Shown one piece after another: positions 49,454-60,900 of a DNA stretch of 64,000 nt. Under the pieces are notes generated by a model. The model was not told the DNA's origin. It searched no databases and saw only the letters and a program-made list of their open reading frames with translations. Within the stretch, counting starts at the first letter, position 1, and each line of letters opens with the position of its first letter. Source of the stretch: an uncultured Alphaproteobacteria bacterium (GTDB lineage Bacteria; Pseudomonadota; Alphaproteobacteria; Methylaequorales; Methylaequoraceae); contig CACCYL010000003.1 of NCBI GenBank assembly GCA_902550225.1, positions 70,213 through 134,212 of the forward strand, read 5' to 3'. A program made the translations under genes and the position numbers.

Positions 49454-51064
49454 ATGAAAAATATATTAAGAAATTTTCAATTGTCCCTTTTTTTCAAAAA
49501 CAGCTTTTATAATCAAATTTTCAGTGAAGGTATTGATGGTAAAATACAATATAATCCTGAAAGTCTTTGGAAAGGAAATAAATTTGAAGGATCGCGAATA
49601 ATTGACGGCTTTCTTAATTTTCAAAAAGAAAGTGTATTTATAAATAGCAATGTTTGGGACAAAAATCATGGAAGTATAGCATGGAATTGTTATCTTCACA
49701 GCTTCATGTGGATTAAAGATGTAAGAGCCGTGGGTACCGATGAAGCGAGGATTTTCTTAAGAAAGAAAGTTTTATCATGGATCGAACAATCTGATTATTT
49801 GAGCCTACATATTTGGGATGTAGAAGTTATGTCAAAAAGAATTTTCTATCTACTTACCAACCTATCTTTTTTCTTCGAAACAGCAAATGAGAGTTTTCAA
49901 AAAAAATTTGCAGAAAATATAAACAAGCAAAGTATCTTATTATTAAAAAAAATAAAAAAAGTTAAAAATCTAAAAAATAAAATTTTTCTTTCAAAATCGT
50001 TGCTTCTAGCTTCTTTATGTTTTAAGAACTTAGAAAAAAATTTTGATTACTCAATCAAACTTATACAAAAAACAATTGACATTACAATAAAAGATGGGAT
50101 GCATTACTTAAGATCTCCCAGTGAACATTTTTATTTTCTTTGTTCAATATTAGATATTAAAAATTTTTTCGGCAACCTAAACAAAGAATTACCAAATGGC
50201 TTAAATGAAACAATAAAAGAAATGACATTAATTCTTGATTTTTTTAGAATAGGAGACGGTCATTTAGCAATCTTTAACAAATATGACTTTATTGGTTCAA
50301 ATAAAATTTATAATCTTCAGAAAAAAATTGGTTATAAAAATAGACTTCCTAGTGTCGCAGAATGCTGTGGTTTTAATAGAGTATCAAAAAATAAATTAAT
50401 ATTCATAATGGATTGTGGAAGTCCTTCGATGGAGAAAACGCAAGCTGGTTCTCTCTCATTTGAATTGTCATATTTATCAGAAAAAATTGTTGTTAATTGT
50501 GGCTCACCATTTGTTAATAATAGAGAGTGGGATGATGCTATGAGATCAACGGCAGCCCATAGCACTTTAAATATAAATGAAATAAATTCATCTGATATTT
50601 TCTTTGATAAAGATACAACATCGAGAATTGCAAAAGTTTTCTCAGAGAAATTCAATGAAAATGAAAATGTATGGATAAATTCTTATCATGAGGGTTACAA
50701 AGATATTTTTAGTATTATTCATAAAAGACTAATTCATATTGATCTTAAAAATTTTGTTATAAGAGGTGAAGATTCATTTGAACAAATTAAAACGAAAAAA
50801 AAATATAAAAATCTTCAATATTTTTTAAGATTTCATATTCATCCTAGTATTAAATTGAATGTAACTACTAGTAAAAAAAAAGTTGTTTTAAAATTACGGA
50901 ATAATCAAGGATGGGAATTCATATGTTCAGAACCAAAGATTGAAATTCATGATGGTATTTATTTAGGAGAGAATAAAATAGTACAACCTAATTACCATAT
51001 CTTAATAAAAGACCACATTTTTCCAAAAACTAAAATTAATTGGTTGTTCAGACTCATAAGATAA
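49454..51064 (+). CDS. Heparinase II/III-family protein
   Basis: SLSFELSYLSEKIVVNCGSPFVNN...RSTAAHSTLNINEINSSD. Confidence 0.88.
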   Translation: MKNILRNFQLSLFFKNSFYNQIFSEGIDGKIQYNPESLWKGNKFEGSRIIDGFLNFQKESVFINSNVWDKNHGSIAWNCYLHSFMWIKDVRAVGTDEARIFLRKKVLSWIEQSDYLSLHIWDVEVMSKRIFYLLTNLSFFFETANESFQKKFAENINKQSILLLKKIKKVKNLKNKIFLSKSLLLASLCFKNLEKNFDYSIKLIQKTIDITIKDGMHYLRSPSEHFYFLCSILDIKNFFGNLNKELPNGLNETIKEMTLILDFFRIGDGHLAIFNKYDFIGSNKIYNLQKKIGYKNRLPSVAECCGFNRVSKNKLIFIMDCGSPSMEKTQAGSLSFELSYLSEKIVVNCGSPFVNNREWDDAMRSTAAHSTLNINEINSSDIFFDKDTTSRIAKVFSEKFNENENVWINSYHEGYKDIFSIIHKRLIHIDLKNFVIRGEDSFEQIKTKKKYKNLQYFLRFHIHPSIKLNVTTSKKKVVLKLRNNQGWEFICSEPKIEIHDGIYLGENKIVQPNYHILIKDHIFPKTKINWLFRLIR

Positions 51065-51068
51065 TACT

Positions 51069-52328
51069 CTAAAGGGACCAGTAATTTAAGTTTTTATCTC
51101 TTTTAGAGCTCACCTTACCTTTAATATCGAAAAAAATACCATCGGATTTTAGATAATTTTTAATTAAATCAATCCTCTGAAGATAGAATTTATGAGGCAC
51201 TGCCAAAATAAACGCATCAAAACTATTTTTTTTAATTTTTTTTAAGTTTATCAACTCCAAATCATCAGATTTTACATATGGATCATGAATTTTTATAGTA
51301 TGTTGCTTATTCTTTAAAAATGAAATAATTTCAAAAGATTTAGAGTTTCTTAAGTCTGGTACGTCCTCTTTAAAAGTCAAACCTAAGAATAATACTTTTG
51401 ATTTCCTTTTCAATTTTTCATTTATCCTTTTTGCAATAAAAGTTGGCATTTCATTATTTGTTTTTCTTCCTGATAAAATAACTTTTGGATCTATTTTTAA
51501 CTTTGATGATTTGTGCGCTAAATAATAAGGATCCACGCCTATACAATGACCACCAACAAGACCTGGTTGAAATTTTAAGAAATTCCATTTTGTTGAAGAT
51601 GCATCCAAAACATCATAAACGCTAATATTTAACTTGTTACATATTTTTGCTACTTCATTAATAAAAGCAATATTTATATCTCTCTGAGAATTTTCAATTA
51701 CTTTAGAAGCTTCAGCCACTTTAATATTCTTTGCTAAAAATACTTTACCTTTAGTGAGTTTTGAATAAATCTCTAAAAGTACTTTTTCTACAATTTTATT
51801 TTGACCTGATACTACTTTGTCAATTTTGTCTATAGTATGAACTTTGTCGCCAGGATTGACTCTTTCAGGCGAATATCCAAGAAAAAAATCTTTTCCCGAC
51901 TTCAAGTTTTTATAGTTTTTTTCAAGTATTGGAGCACAAATTTCTTCAGTTGCCCCCGGATATACCGTGCTTTCAAACACGACGATATCATTCCTTTTCA
52001 ACAATTTTGATATAGTTTTGCAGACATCTTTTAGTGGCTTAAAGTCAGGTTCACAATTTTCAGTTATGGGTGTTGGTACTGTTGCGATGAAAATATTACA
52101 GTTCTTGAGATCATTAAAATTATTTGTAACAATCAAATTTCTCTTTAAACAACTTTTAAGTTTTGTTCCTTTCACTTCCAATGTTTTATCAATTCCCTTG
52201 AGAAGTTGACTAATCCTATCCAAACTGATATCAAAACCTATAGTCTTATAAGATGAACATAACCCAACAGCTAGTGGTAATCCAACGTATCCTAAACCAA
52301 GTACTGCAATTTTCTTTTCTTTTATCAC
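51069..52328 (-). CDS. UDP-glucose/GDP-mannose dehydrogenase family, TviB/WecC-like nucleotide-sugar dehydrogenase
   Basis: IAVLGLGYVGLPLAVGL, GGHCIGVDPYYLAHKS, FLGLTFKEDVPDLRNSKS. Confidence 0.92.
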   Translation of the reverse strand: MIKEKKIAVLGLGYVGLPLAVGLCSSYKTIGFDISLDRISQLLKGIDKTLEVKGTKLKSCLKRNLIVTNNFNDLKNCNIFIATVPTPITENCEPDFKPLKDVCKTISKLLKRNDIVVFESTVYPGATEEICAPILEKNYKNLKSGKDFFLGYSPERVNPGDKVHTIDKIDKVVSGQNKIVEKVLLEIYSKLTKGKVFLAKNIKVAEASKVIENSQRDINIAFINEVAKICNKLNISVYDVLDASSTKWNFLKFQPGLVGGHCIGVDPYYLAHKSSKLKIDPKVILSGRKTNNEMPTFIAKRINEKLKRKSKVLFLGLTFKEDVPDLRNSKSFEIISFLKNKQHTIKIHDPYVKSDDLELINLKKIKKNSFDAFILAVPHKFYLQRIDLIKNYLKSDGIFFDIKGKVSSKRDKNLNYWSL

Positions 52329-52359
52329 TAATGAATAATATAATAGATTCTAACTAATT

Positions 52360-53382
52360 ATGAGTTTTATAATAATTTTAGCTTTATATCCACTAACTTC
52401 TGCATTATTAAGCTGGGCTTTAAAATTTTTAAACCAACCAATGTTTTTAGATGTTCCAAATGAAAGAAGTAATCATCAGACACCAAAGCCTCGAGGAGCT
52501 GGTATTATTTTGATACCACTTATCTTATTTTCAACGTCTGTTATTTTTCTATTAGAAGATACGCTGAATAACGATTGGAAATTAATTTTTGGATTCTGTT
52601 TTCTGCTTTCGATTGTTTCTTTTTTGGATGACATAAAAAATATTAATGCGAAAATCAGATTAGCATTTCAAATATTTTGTGTATTTTCCTCGTTGTATCT
52701 TTTTAAGGATCAACTGAATATTTTTATAAGATCGTCTGAGTTTTTGATTATTTTTAACGGAATAGAATCTCTGGGACTAGGTCTTATTTTTTGTTTTCTA
52801 GTTATGATATGGGTATGGATAATCAATATGTTTAATTTTATGGATGGTATGGATGGAATAACTTCAGTTCAGATAAGTTCTTTGTCTATTTTAACTAACT
52901 TTCTTGCTATTTTAGGGCTTATTGAAGAAATTTTTATTTATTTTAGTTTGATTCTTCTGACAATATCATTTGCATTTTACTCGGTTAACAAACCGCCTTC
53001 TAAAATATTTTTAGGAGACGTCGGATCGATCCCACTCGGCTTTATAGTTGGATTTATTGTTATATATAATATGATAACGTTCAATTTGATTTTACCGTTT
53101 CTAATCATCATGTTTTATTATCTGCAAGATTCAATTGCGACAATAATTTTAAGATTTTTAAAAAAAGAAAATTTATTGCAGGCTCACACCAGTCATTTTT
53201 TTCAAAAGATGTTGAGGAAAGGTTTTAGTCACGATTATGTTCTAAAGAAGATAATTTATTTACATTCAATTCTATTAATACTGGCCATCCTTTCTTGTTA
53301 TTATCCTATAACTTCATTTCTCCTCGCTTTTGTTTGCACTTCTTCATTATTAGTTTTCTTTAATTCAAGGAAATTTAAATGA
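52360..53382 (+). CDS. WecA/MraY-like polyprenyl-phosphate glycosyl-1-phosphate transferase
   Basis: DVPNERSNHQTPKPRGAGI, NMFNFMDGMDGITS, KIFLGDVGSIPLGF. Confidence 0.92.
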   Translation: MSFIIILALYPLTSALLSWALKFLNQPMFLDVPNERSNHQTPKPRGAGIILIPLILFSTSVIFLLEDTLNNDWKLIFGFCFLLSIVSFLDDIKNINAKIRLAFQIFCVFSSLYLFKDQLNIFIRSSEFLIIFNGIESLGLGLIFCFLVMIWVWIINMFNFMDGMDGITSVQISSLSILTNFLAILGLIEEIFIYFSLILLTISFAFYSVNKPPSKIFLGDVGSIPLGFIVGFIVIYNMITFNLILPFLIIMFYYLQDSIATIILRFLKKENLLQAHTSHFFQKMLRKGFSHDYVLKKIIYLHSILLILAILSCYYPITSFLLAFVCTSSLLVFFNSRKFK

Positions 53383-55208
53383 ATATTAGAATTTTAATTA
53401 CAATTTTGCATGATCTATTTTTTTTTGGATTTTCATTTTTCGTATCTTTGTGGGCTAGATTAGATTTCAATAGTGCTTTAATTCTTTGCAAAGAGTTATT
53501 TTGGTTTCTAATTTTTTTCTCTTTCACAAATATTTGTCTACTCAAGTATATGGGTCTTTATCATGGGATTTGGAGGTATGCGTCCATTCATGAAATAAAA
53601 TCTATTATTAAGAGCGTATCTGTTTCAATCATACTATTATTTAGTATTTTTTTTCTTGTATTTAGATTGGAAGATATACCTAGGTCCTTTCCAATTTTAT
53701 TATTCATTATCTCAATTTTTAGCGTTACAAGCCCGAGAGTTTTCTATAGGATTTTGAAAGATAATTTCAAAAATAGTAATCATAAAAAAGTTCCAATTTT
53801 AGTTGTGGGAGACAGTTCCACAACGGAAAATTTTATAAGATTTTCTCAGCAAAGCGAACATTCTCATTATGAAGTTGTTGGGATCATTAGTTTTAAAGAG
53901 TCTTCAATTGGAAGAAGAATTCACAATATACCAATTCTTGGCTCCACTAATAAACTAGAGTCTCTTAATAAAGGTCTAAAGAAAATGAATAAGTCACCGC
54001 AAAGAATTATCATTTCGGAACCTAATGTTAAATCAGAAACTCTTGAATCGCTTTACATTTTTTCAAAACGAAATGGCTTAGCCATCGGGATACTTCCAAG
54101 AGTTTCAGAAGTTTCAATCCAGGACCCAGTCCAATTCATACCCAAACCAATTGTCATCGAAGATATTTTAGGAAGAAAACAAAAAGTAAATGATCCAAAA
54201 CTTTTGGAGGATCTTGAAGGAAAAATAATTTTAGTTACAGGCGCAGGTGGAAGTATTGGAAGTGAATTATGCAAACAAATTCATAGATTAAAACCAAAAT
54301 TATTAATTTTACTCGAACATAATGAATATAACCTTTTCAAAATCTCATCACAACTCAAAGAAAATATTTTGCCAAGTCTTACGGATATAAAAGATTTTAG
54401 TAAAATGGAGGAAATACTTAGAAAATTCAAACCCGACTATATTTTTCATACGGCTGCATTTAAGCACATTACATTTGTTGAAAAAGATCCCATAGAAGCT
54501 CTTCAGACAAATTTTTTAGCTACTGTCAAACTTTGTCAGCTTTGTAAATTTTTAAAAATAAAAAAAATGGTTTTTATTTCTACTGACAAAGCTGTAAATC
54601 CCTCAAATATAATGGGTGCATCGAAGAGACTTTGTGAGAAATATATTCAAAAAATCGCCTCTAAAGGGAAGGACACACTTTTTACAATCGTTCGATTTGG
54701 CAATGTTCTAGGTTCAACAGGTTCAGTTGTTCCAATTTTTGAAAAACAAATAAGTGAAGGCGGTCCTATAAAAATTACACATCCAAAAATTAAAAGATTT
54801 TTCATGACCATGAGAGAGGCTGTTGAATTAGTATTAATTTCTTCACAACTTGAGTTATCAGAAAATGGAGAAATCTTTATACTAGAGATGGGTAACCCAA
54901 TTTTTATTGAAGAACTTGCAAAAAAAATGATAATACTGTCAGGAGCAGATGAAAAAAAAATTAAAATTCAATATACTGGACTAAGGAAAGGTGAAAAAAT
55001 AAAAGAACAACTTTTCTTTAAAAGTGAACAGATCAATAAGACTAGCGTCAAAGGTATTTTATCGACAACAAGTAAACTCTTTTCTCCAAAAAATTCTGAT
55101 TTCGACAAACTAATTAATCTTATAATCAACAACAGTAATGAAAACTCTTTAAAATTTTTTGATAAAATGCTTCCTGAATATAAAAAGAATGACAAAAATA
55201 GAGATTAA
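53379..55208 (+). CDS. CapD/PglF-like membrane nucleoside-diphosphate-sugar 4,6-dehydratase/epimerase
   Basis: N-terminal TM region; ILVTGAGGSIGSELCKQIHRLKPKLLILLEHNEYNLF; FISTDKAVNPSNIMGASKRLCEKY; VRFGNVLGSTGSVVPIF. Confidence 0.93.
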   Translation: MNIRILITILHDLFFFGFSFFVSLWARLDFNSALILCKELFWFLIFFSFTNICLLKYMGLYHGIWRYASIHEIKSIIKSVSVSIILLFSIFFLVFRLEDIPRSFPILLFIISIFSVTSPRVFYRILKDNFKNSNHKKVPILVVGDSSTTENFIRFSQQSEHSHYEVVGIISFKESSIGRRIHNIPILGSTNKLESLNKGLKKMNKSPQRIIISEPNVKSETLESLYIFSKRNGLAIGILPRVSEVSIQDPVQFIPKPIVIEDILGRKQKVNDPKLLEDLEGKIILVTGAGGSIGSELCKQIHRLKPKLLILLEHNEYNLFKISSQLKENILPSLTDIKDFSKMEEILRKFKPDYIFHTAAFKHITFVEKDPIEALQTNFLATVKLCQLCKFLKIKKMVFISTDKAVNPSNIMGASKRLCEKYIQKIASKGKDTLFTIVRFGNVLGSTGSVVPIFEKQISEGGPIKITHPKIKRFFMTMREAVELVLISSQLELSENGEIFILEMGNPIFIEELAKKMIILSGADEKKIKIQYTGLRKGEKIKEQLFFKSEQINKTSVKGILSTTSKLFSPKNSDFDKLINLIINNSNENSLKFFDKMLPEYKKNDKNRD

Positions 55209-56730
55209 AAGAGCGATTGTTTCTGTGCACAATAAAAGTTTCTTGAGTCTTTTAGCAGACTATTTTATTAAGTACAAAATTGAAGTTTTAAGCACAGGTG
55301 GAACTGCTCGCTTTTTAAAAAATTATAGTGCAAAATTAAAAATTATTGAAATTTCAAAATTTACAAACTTTAGTGAGGTTTTAGATGGACGAGTAAAGTC
55401 TCTCCACCCAAAAATTCATTCAGGAATACTAGCAAAAAAAAAAGATAAGAATCATGTTAAAGAATTAAAAAAAATAGAAACACCCTTTATCGATTTAGTA
55501 GTGGTGAATTTATATCCATTTGAAAAAGTGGTAAACGATCAAAAGTCAGGAAAACAAAAATGCATCGAAAATATTGATATTGGCGGGCCTACATTAATTA
55601 GAGGTGCAGCAAAAAATTACGACAATGTAACAGTCCTCACTGATCCAAACCAATATAATTCTTTTTTAGAAATTGTTGATAAAAATCATAACCAGATACC
55701 TAAAAATTTTAGAGAACTCTGCGCAATAGTTGCATTTGAAAAGACATCTTATTACGACGGAGTAATTTCAAATTGGTTCAACAAAAACAACCCTAATTTT
55801 TGCAATGAAAAAATTTCATTAATTTTCAATAAGATTTCTCAGCTTAGATACGGTGAAAACCCTCATCAAAAAGCTGCGTTATTTAACTTAAAAGAAAATC
55901 CCTTAATTAAGGTTTCTGGAAAAGATTTATCTTTTAACAACATATATGATTTAGAAATTGCTATGGAGTTAGCCCAACAATTTCAAGAATCTTCATGTGT
56001 AATCCTAAAACACGGGAATCCCTGTGGAGTGGCTCTAGATAAACAGCAACATATAGCCTTTGATAAAGCACTCAATTGTGACAAAATTAGTGCGTTTGGG
56101 GGGATAGTAGCATTTAACAAAAAGCTTGCTTCAAAAACTGCCAAAAAACTTAAAAACTTATTCATTGAAGTTGTGATTGCTCCAGATTTTTCATTGGAGT
56201 CCAAAAATATCCTTTGTAAAAAAAAGAACCTTATTTTAATTCAATATAATGCAACCAATAGAAAAAACTCACTTCATCTCAAAACCACTAGAAATTTTTT
56301 ACTTCTACAAAATAAAGATAACAAAGTTATCAATAAAAAAGATTTAATAATTAAAACCAAAATCACGCCTTCTGATAAGGATAAAAAAGATATGATTTTT
56401 AGTTTTATAATTGCCAAATACCTTAATTCTAATGCTATTGTTTTAGCTCAAAATCAGGTAACCTTAGGTATTGGCGTAGGGCAAATGAATCGTCTTGAAG
56501 CTGCAAAACAAGCTATAAAACGGATGAAATCTAATTTTAAAAAATATAATCCAGTTCTTGCCTCAGACGGTTTTTTTCCTTTCTCGGATATTGTTAAATT
56601 ATGCTCAAAAAATAAAATTAAAGGCATAATCCAACCGGGCGGCTCAAAAAATGACAAAGAAGTAATAGACGTTGCAAATAAAAATAAAATTTCTATGGTT
56701 TTTACGGGGATAAGGCACTTTAAACATTAA
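55159..56730 (+). CDS. purH: Bifunctional AICAR formyltransferase/IMP cyclohydrolase
   Basis: IKRAIVSVHNKSFLSLLADYF, LDGRVKSLHPKIHSGILA, LRYGENPHQKAAL; true start probably MTKIEIKRAIVS near 55189. Confidence 0.96.
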   Translation: MIKCFLNIKRMTKIEIKRAIVSVHNKSFLSLLADYFIKYKIEVLSTGGTARFLKNYSAKLKIIEISKFTNFSEVLDGRVKSLHPKIHSGILAKKKDKNHVKELKKIETPFIDLVVVNLYPFEKVVNDQKSGKQKCIENIDIGGPTLIRGAAKNYDNVTVLTDPNQYNSFLEIVDKNHNQIPKNFRELCAIVAFEKTSYYDGVISNWFNKNNPNFCNEKISLIFNKISQLRYGENPHQKAALFNLKENPLIKVSGKDLSFNNIYDLEIAMELAQQFQESSCVILKHGNPCGVALDKQQHIAFDKALNCDKISAFGGIVAFNKKLASKTAKKLKNLFIEVVIAPDFSLESKNILCKKKNLILIQYNATNRKNSLHLKTTRNFLLLQNKDNKVINKKDLIIKTKITPSDKDKKDMIFSFIIAKYLNSNAIVLAQNQVTLGIGVGQMNRLEAAKQAIKRMKSNFKKYNPVLASDGFFPFSDIVKLCSKNKIKGIIQPGGSKNDKEVIDVANKNKISMVFTGIRHFKH

Positions 56731-57943
56731 ACCTTAAATATAATTTTAAAAATGGAATTAATGATAAAAATAAAAAAATCGGAATTACTATTATTCCAAA
56801 TCTTATTGAATCAGTAAGTTGTATTGTAAGTCCTACTAAAAATGGACCCAGTATAGAACACAAATTTCCAAACATTGAATACAAACTAAAAGCCGCCATT
56901 TGATTTTGAGCTTTTATCTTTTGCACCAAAAAACTTCTACTTGAAGCCTGAATTGGCCCAATAAAAAAACCTACTAAGAGTGCAATCACCCAAAAGCTAT
57001 AATAACTCTCAGTAAAATAAAGAATAAGTGTTAAAATTAACAACCCTGAAATACAAATTTTAACAGCATTAAGTGATCCAATTTTGTCCTCAACACTACC
57101 AATAACTAAACAACCTATTATTCCAAAAAAATTTATCGAGACGCCTAGGAATAAGATTTCAGATTCAGAGAGTCCAAAGATAAATGCTGCAATCATGCTA
57201 GCGAATGCAAAAATAGAAACCACCGCGTTATTAAAAAAAAAATAGCTAATTAAGAAATTCGATATACCTCTAGATCTAACGTTTTTTATCAATTCTAAAA
57301 TATTTGGTGATTTAAATTGAACCTCTTTCATAACATTAAATAACGAAAATCCATATAATGCCGACCATATGGCAACAAAAGGACCAATTAATAAAAAAAC
57401 CTTAATATTAAAAATTTTAAAACTTTCATCAGAGAACTTTAATAACATGAATACGAGGAACAACGATGCCAATCCACCTAAATACCCAAATGCCCAACCC
57501 AAGTTTGATAATGCTCCTGTAGTATTTTTTTTTCTAATTTTGGACAGTGAAAGATTATAAAATAAATTTACTATTTCAAACGAAACAAAACTAATTACAA
57601 TAAAGAAAAGTGGAAGGAATTGATTTGACCCCTTGTCAAAAAAGAACAGTCCAAAAGTAAAAAAAATCATTAAATAGAAAAAAAACTTAAAAAAACCAAT
57701 TTTAATATTTCGAAAGAAATTTTTCCCGCTTATAAGAATGAAAGATAATAACAAAAAACACAGTATGCTTGCTGCAGACAAAGCAAACCCCCAAAGACTT
57801 GTTCCCACATTAGGATTAGAAGAAATGGTTTTTGCGTAAAAAGCTCCATAGAAAAAAGTAAGAATTAATGTTGGGTAACTCGAAATTCCAAAATCAAATA
57901 AACACCATGATCTAATCTTTTTTGAATTTAGTAATGAAAACAT
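56720..57943 (-). CDS. MFS transporter, UMF1/Atg22-like
   Basis: IRSWCLFDFGISSYPTLILTFFYGAFYAKTI; GALSNLGWAFGYLGGLASL; GPIQASSRSFL. Confidence 0.87.
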   Translation of the reverse strand: MFSLLNSKKIRSWCLFDFGISSYPTLILTFFYGAFYAKTISSNPNVGTSLWGFALSAASILCFLLLSFILISGKNFFRNIKIGFFKFFFYLMIFFTFGLFFFDKGSNQFLPLFFIVISFVSFEIVNLFYNLSLSKIRKKNTTGALSNLGWAFGYLGGLASLFLVFMLLKFSDESFKIFNIKVFLLIGPFVAIWSALYGFSLFNVMKEVQFKSPNILELIKNVRSRGISNFLISYFFFNNAVVSIFAFASMIAAFIFGLSESEILFLGVSINFFGIIGCLVIGSVEDKIGSLNAVKICISGLLILTLILYFTESYYSFWVIALLVGFFIGPIQASSRSFLVQKIKAQNQMAAFSLYSMFGNLCSILGPFLVGLTIQLTDSIRFGIIVIPIFLFLSLIPFLKLYLRFNV

Positions 57944-57967
57944 TCAAACTCCGTAAACTTTTAAATT

Positions 57968-60900
57968 TTAATTACACAGACCATTTCTTAAAACACACGG
58001 AGCAACTGTTATTGATTGATCTGGAGTAGAAATACTGATTTTCTCGGCTACTGCTGGAACACTTCTGTGTGAGGTTTTTGTTGGCAAAAGAATCAAGTTT
58101 TTACCTGAACGTCCTTTTTTTAAAATTTCTCTTATTCTCTGGGTAAAGGTTAATTTATGTTTTAAGGTCAACAAGAAACTTCCACCAGAAAATGTGTAGT
58201 TTGAAGCTGATCCGGTTCCATCGCTAAAAGTTAAAGTGCCCAAAGAAATATTTTGAGTACTTCCTGGAATATTACTTTGAATACTACCTTGTCCGGTTAA
58301 AGTTAACGACTCATTATTAGCTGTTGTGATAGATAATTCTTCAGCTAGAACGATCAAAGATGGGTTTTCCACAGCAACTCGAGAGCCTAAGAGATTAATT
58401 GGTCTTTTAGTTACATTCATAGAAGCCCCTGTGATTATATAATTTGGGTGAGCTGAAGTTAATGATCCAATATTAACAGACTTTGATCCAACCCCAGGAG
58501 ACCCAATTGTACCTGAACCAGAAATAGTTATTGTGTCAGAACCAACAGTGTTGGTGAAAGAGTCAAATATATTACCATTTACAATATTTGTCCCATCGTA
58601 AAATCTACTACCAGAGGCTGATGTTGCACGTGCCGTTACATCAATTGAATGGTTGCCGCCATCTAAAGTATAATTCGAAGCAGATCCACTTCCGTTTCCT
58701 AATGCAAGAGTTCCAATACTTGTAATGTTTTTTCCTACTCCTACGTTTGTATTTTGCATTTGACCATTTCCGCTTAGTGTTAATGTCTGCCCCCCTACAG
58801 TATTAGAGATTCCATTAGATTGAAGACCTGAAGCAGGTGCATCTAAAGTTCCGTCATAAATTTTTTCGATACTTAGATCAACGGGACGTTTTGTAATACT
58901 TAAAGAAATTGTTCCCATGGTATAGTTGGTAGCACTTCCATTTGCGCTAACAAGACTCAATGTATTTTGAGTAACTGTTTTATTACTTCCAACATTTGCA
59001 TCAGGTACACTGCCTTGGCCGGATAGTGTAATTATTTCAGAACCTACACCAGTTGTTATAGCTAGGTCAGAACCATTTACCGTTGTTGTATTATCATACA
59101 CTCTAGAGCCTGTGACATTTAACTGACGCGAGTTTATTGCAAATGTTCCACTTGATAGCGAATAATTCGACGCTAACCCCGTTCCATCTTGCAATTGAAG
59201 TGTTCCAAGTATAATTGTTTTTCCAGTCCCAGAAATTGCGTTAGAAACACTTCCTGAACCTGTGATTCCAAGGGTCTCTCCAGCAGAGGTATTATTAAAA
59301 GTTGAAATATCTGAACCATTTACAGTTGTTGTTCCATCATAAAATCTTGAGCCACTAATTGTTATTGGTCTTTTTGTTACACTCATGGTTTGTGTTCCAC
59401 CTGACAATGTATAATTAGCAGCTAAACCTCCGTTAGTTCCATCACTAATTGTAAGACCACTTACATTTGTTAACGTTTTTAAATCTCCAACGTTAGCATT
59501 TCCTAAGTCACCATTTCCTGATAACCCAATTGTTTCCGAACCAACCAAATTATTGATTGTTGTTAAGTCAGATGAGGCGGCAGTAGCAGAAGAATCGTAG
59601 ATTCTTGTACCAGTTAAATCTAATGGACGTTTCGTAATATCTAAAATTGCAGAGGTTAAATTATAATTACTTGAGGCTGCAGTTCCATTCGCTAATGCTA
59701 TACTTCCAAGCGATATTGACTGCCCAGACGCCACATTTTTAGAAGCAACACTTCCAGATCCTGTTAGATTTAAATTTTCCCCACTTACCAAATTGCTGAA
59801 GGTTGAGGTGAAGTTTGAAGTATTTGCATCTGTTGTTCCATCATAGTGTCTAGTACCCACAAAAGTTACATCTCTTACGTTAATATCAAAAGACCCTGAT
59901 AATAGTTCATAGTTGGAAGCCAACCCGGAATTATCAGCTAATGCAAGTGAACCCAATGATATAGCCTTATTTGTTCCAACTGCAGCAGAATCAACAGTTC
60001 CAGATCCATTTAAATTCAGAGTTTCACCACCAGCCCTATTACTGATAGTTGAAATAGAAGAGTTTTGCACATTTGTAGATCCATCATAGATTTTTGAGCC
60101 TGAAATTGTAATAGGTCTTTTAGTAACATTAACTGTGTGTGTTCCCCCAGATAATGTGTAGTTTGATGCTAACCCACCATTAGATCCATCGCCCAACGAC
60201 AGTCCACTAACATTTGTAAGTGCTATCGAATCTGCAACATTTTTATTACCTATAACTCCATTTCCTGAAAGGATAATTGTTTCAGAACCAACCAAATTAG
60301 TCATGGTTGATAAATCAGATGCTGCTACCGACGTTGTTGAGTCATATACTCGTGAACCTGATAAACTTAATGGGCGAGCTGTTACAGTAAGTGTACTCGA
60401 AGTTAAATTATAATTACTAGCAGCACCTGAACCATCAAGTAGACTAAGGTTTGTGACTGTTACGGCTTTTCCTGAACCAACATTCTTATTTGAAACTGTT
60501 CCTGTTCCTGTTTGTGATAGAATTTCAGAACCTACTAAATTACTGTAAGTAAATGTTGTTGAAACACTAGCACCATCCAAAATATTTGATCCATCATATT
60601 CTCTACTTGCGACAAGAGTTATAGGTCTTTGAGTGATATTCATCAAATGAGTGCCTCCATCAAGAGTATAGTTACTTGCTGAACCTGAGTTATCTGATAA
60701 AGACAGTGTATTTTTAGCTACATTTTTTGAATTACCAACTGCAGCTGATAACAAAGTTCCAGAACCAGATAAATTTAAAGTTTCAGAACCAACTAAGTTT
60801 GATAAAGATAAATCTGAAGCATTTGCAGTTATTGATCCATCGTAAATTCTTGTGCCTGAAGAATTCAGTATCCTCGGAGTAATTTCAAATGTTGTGGTGA

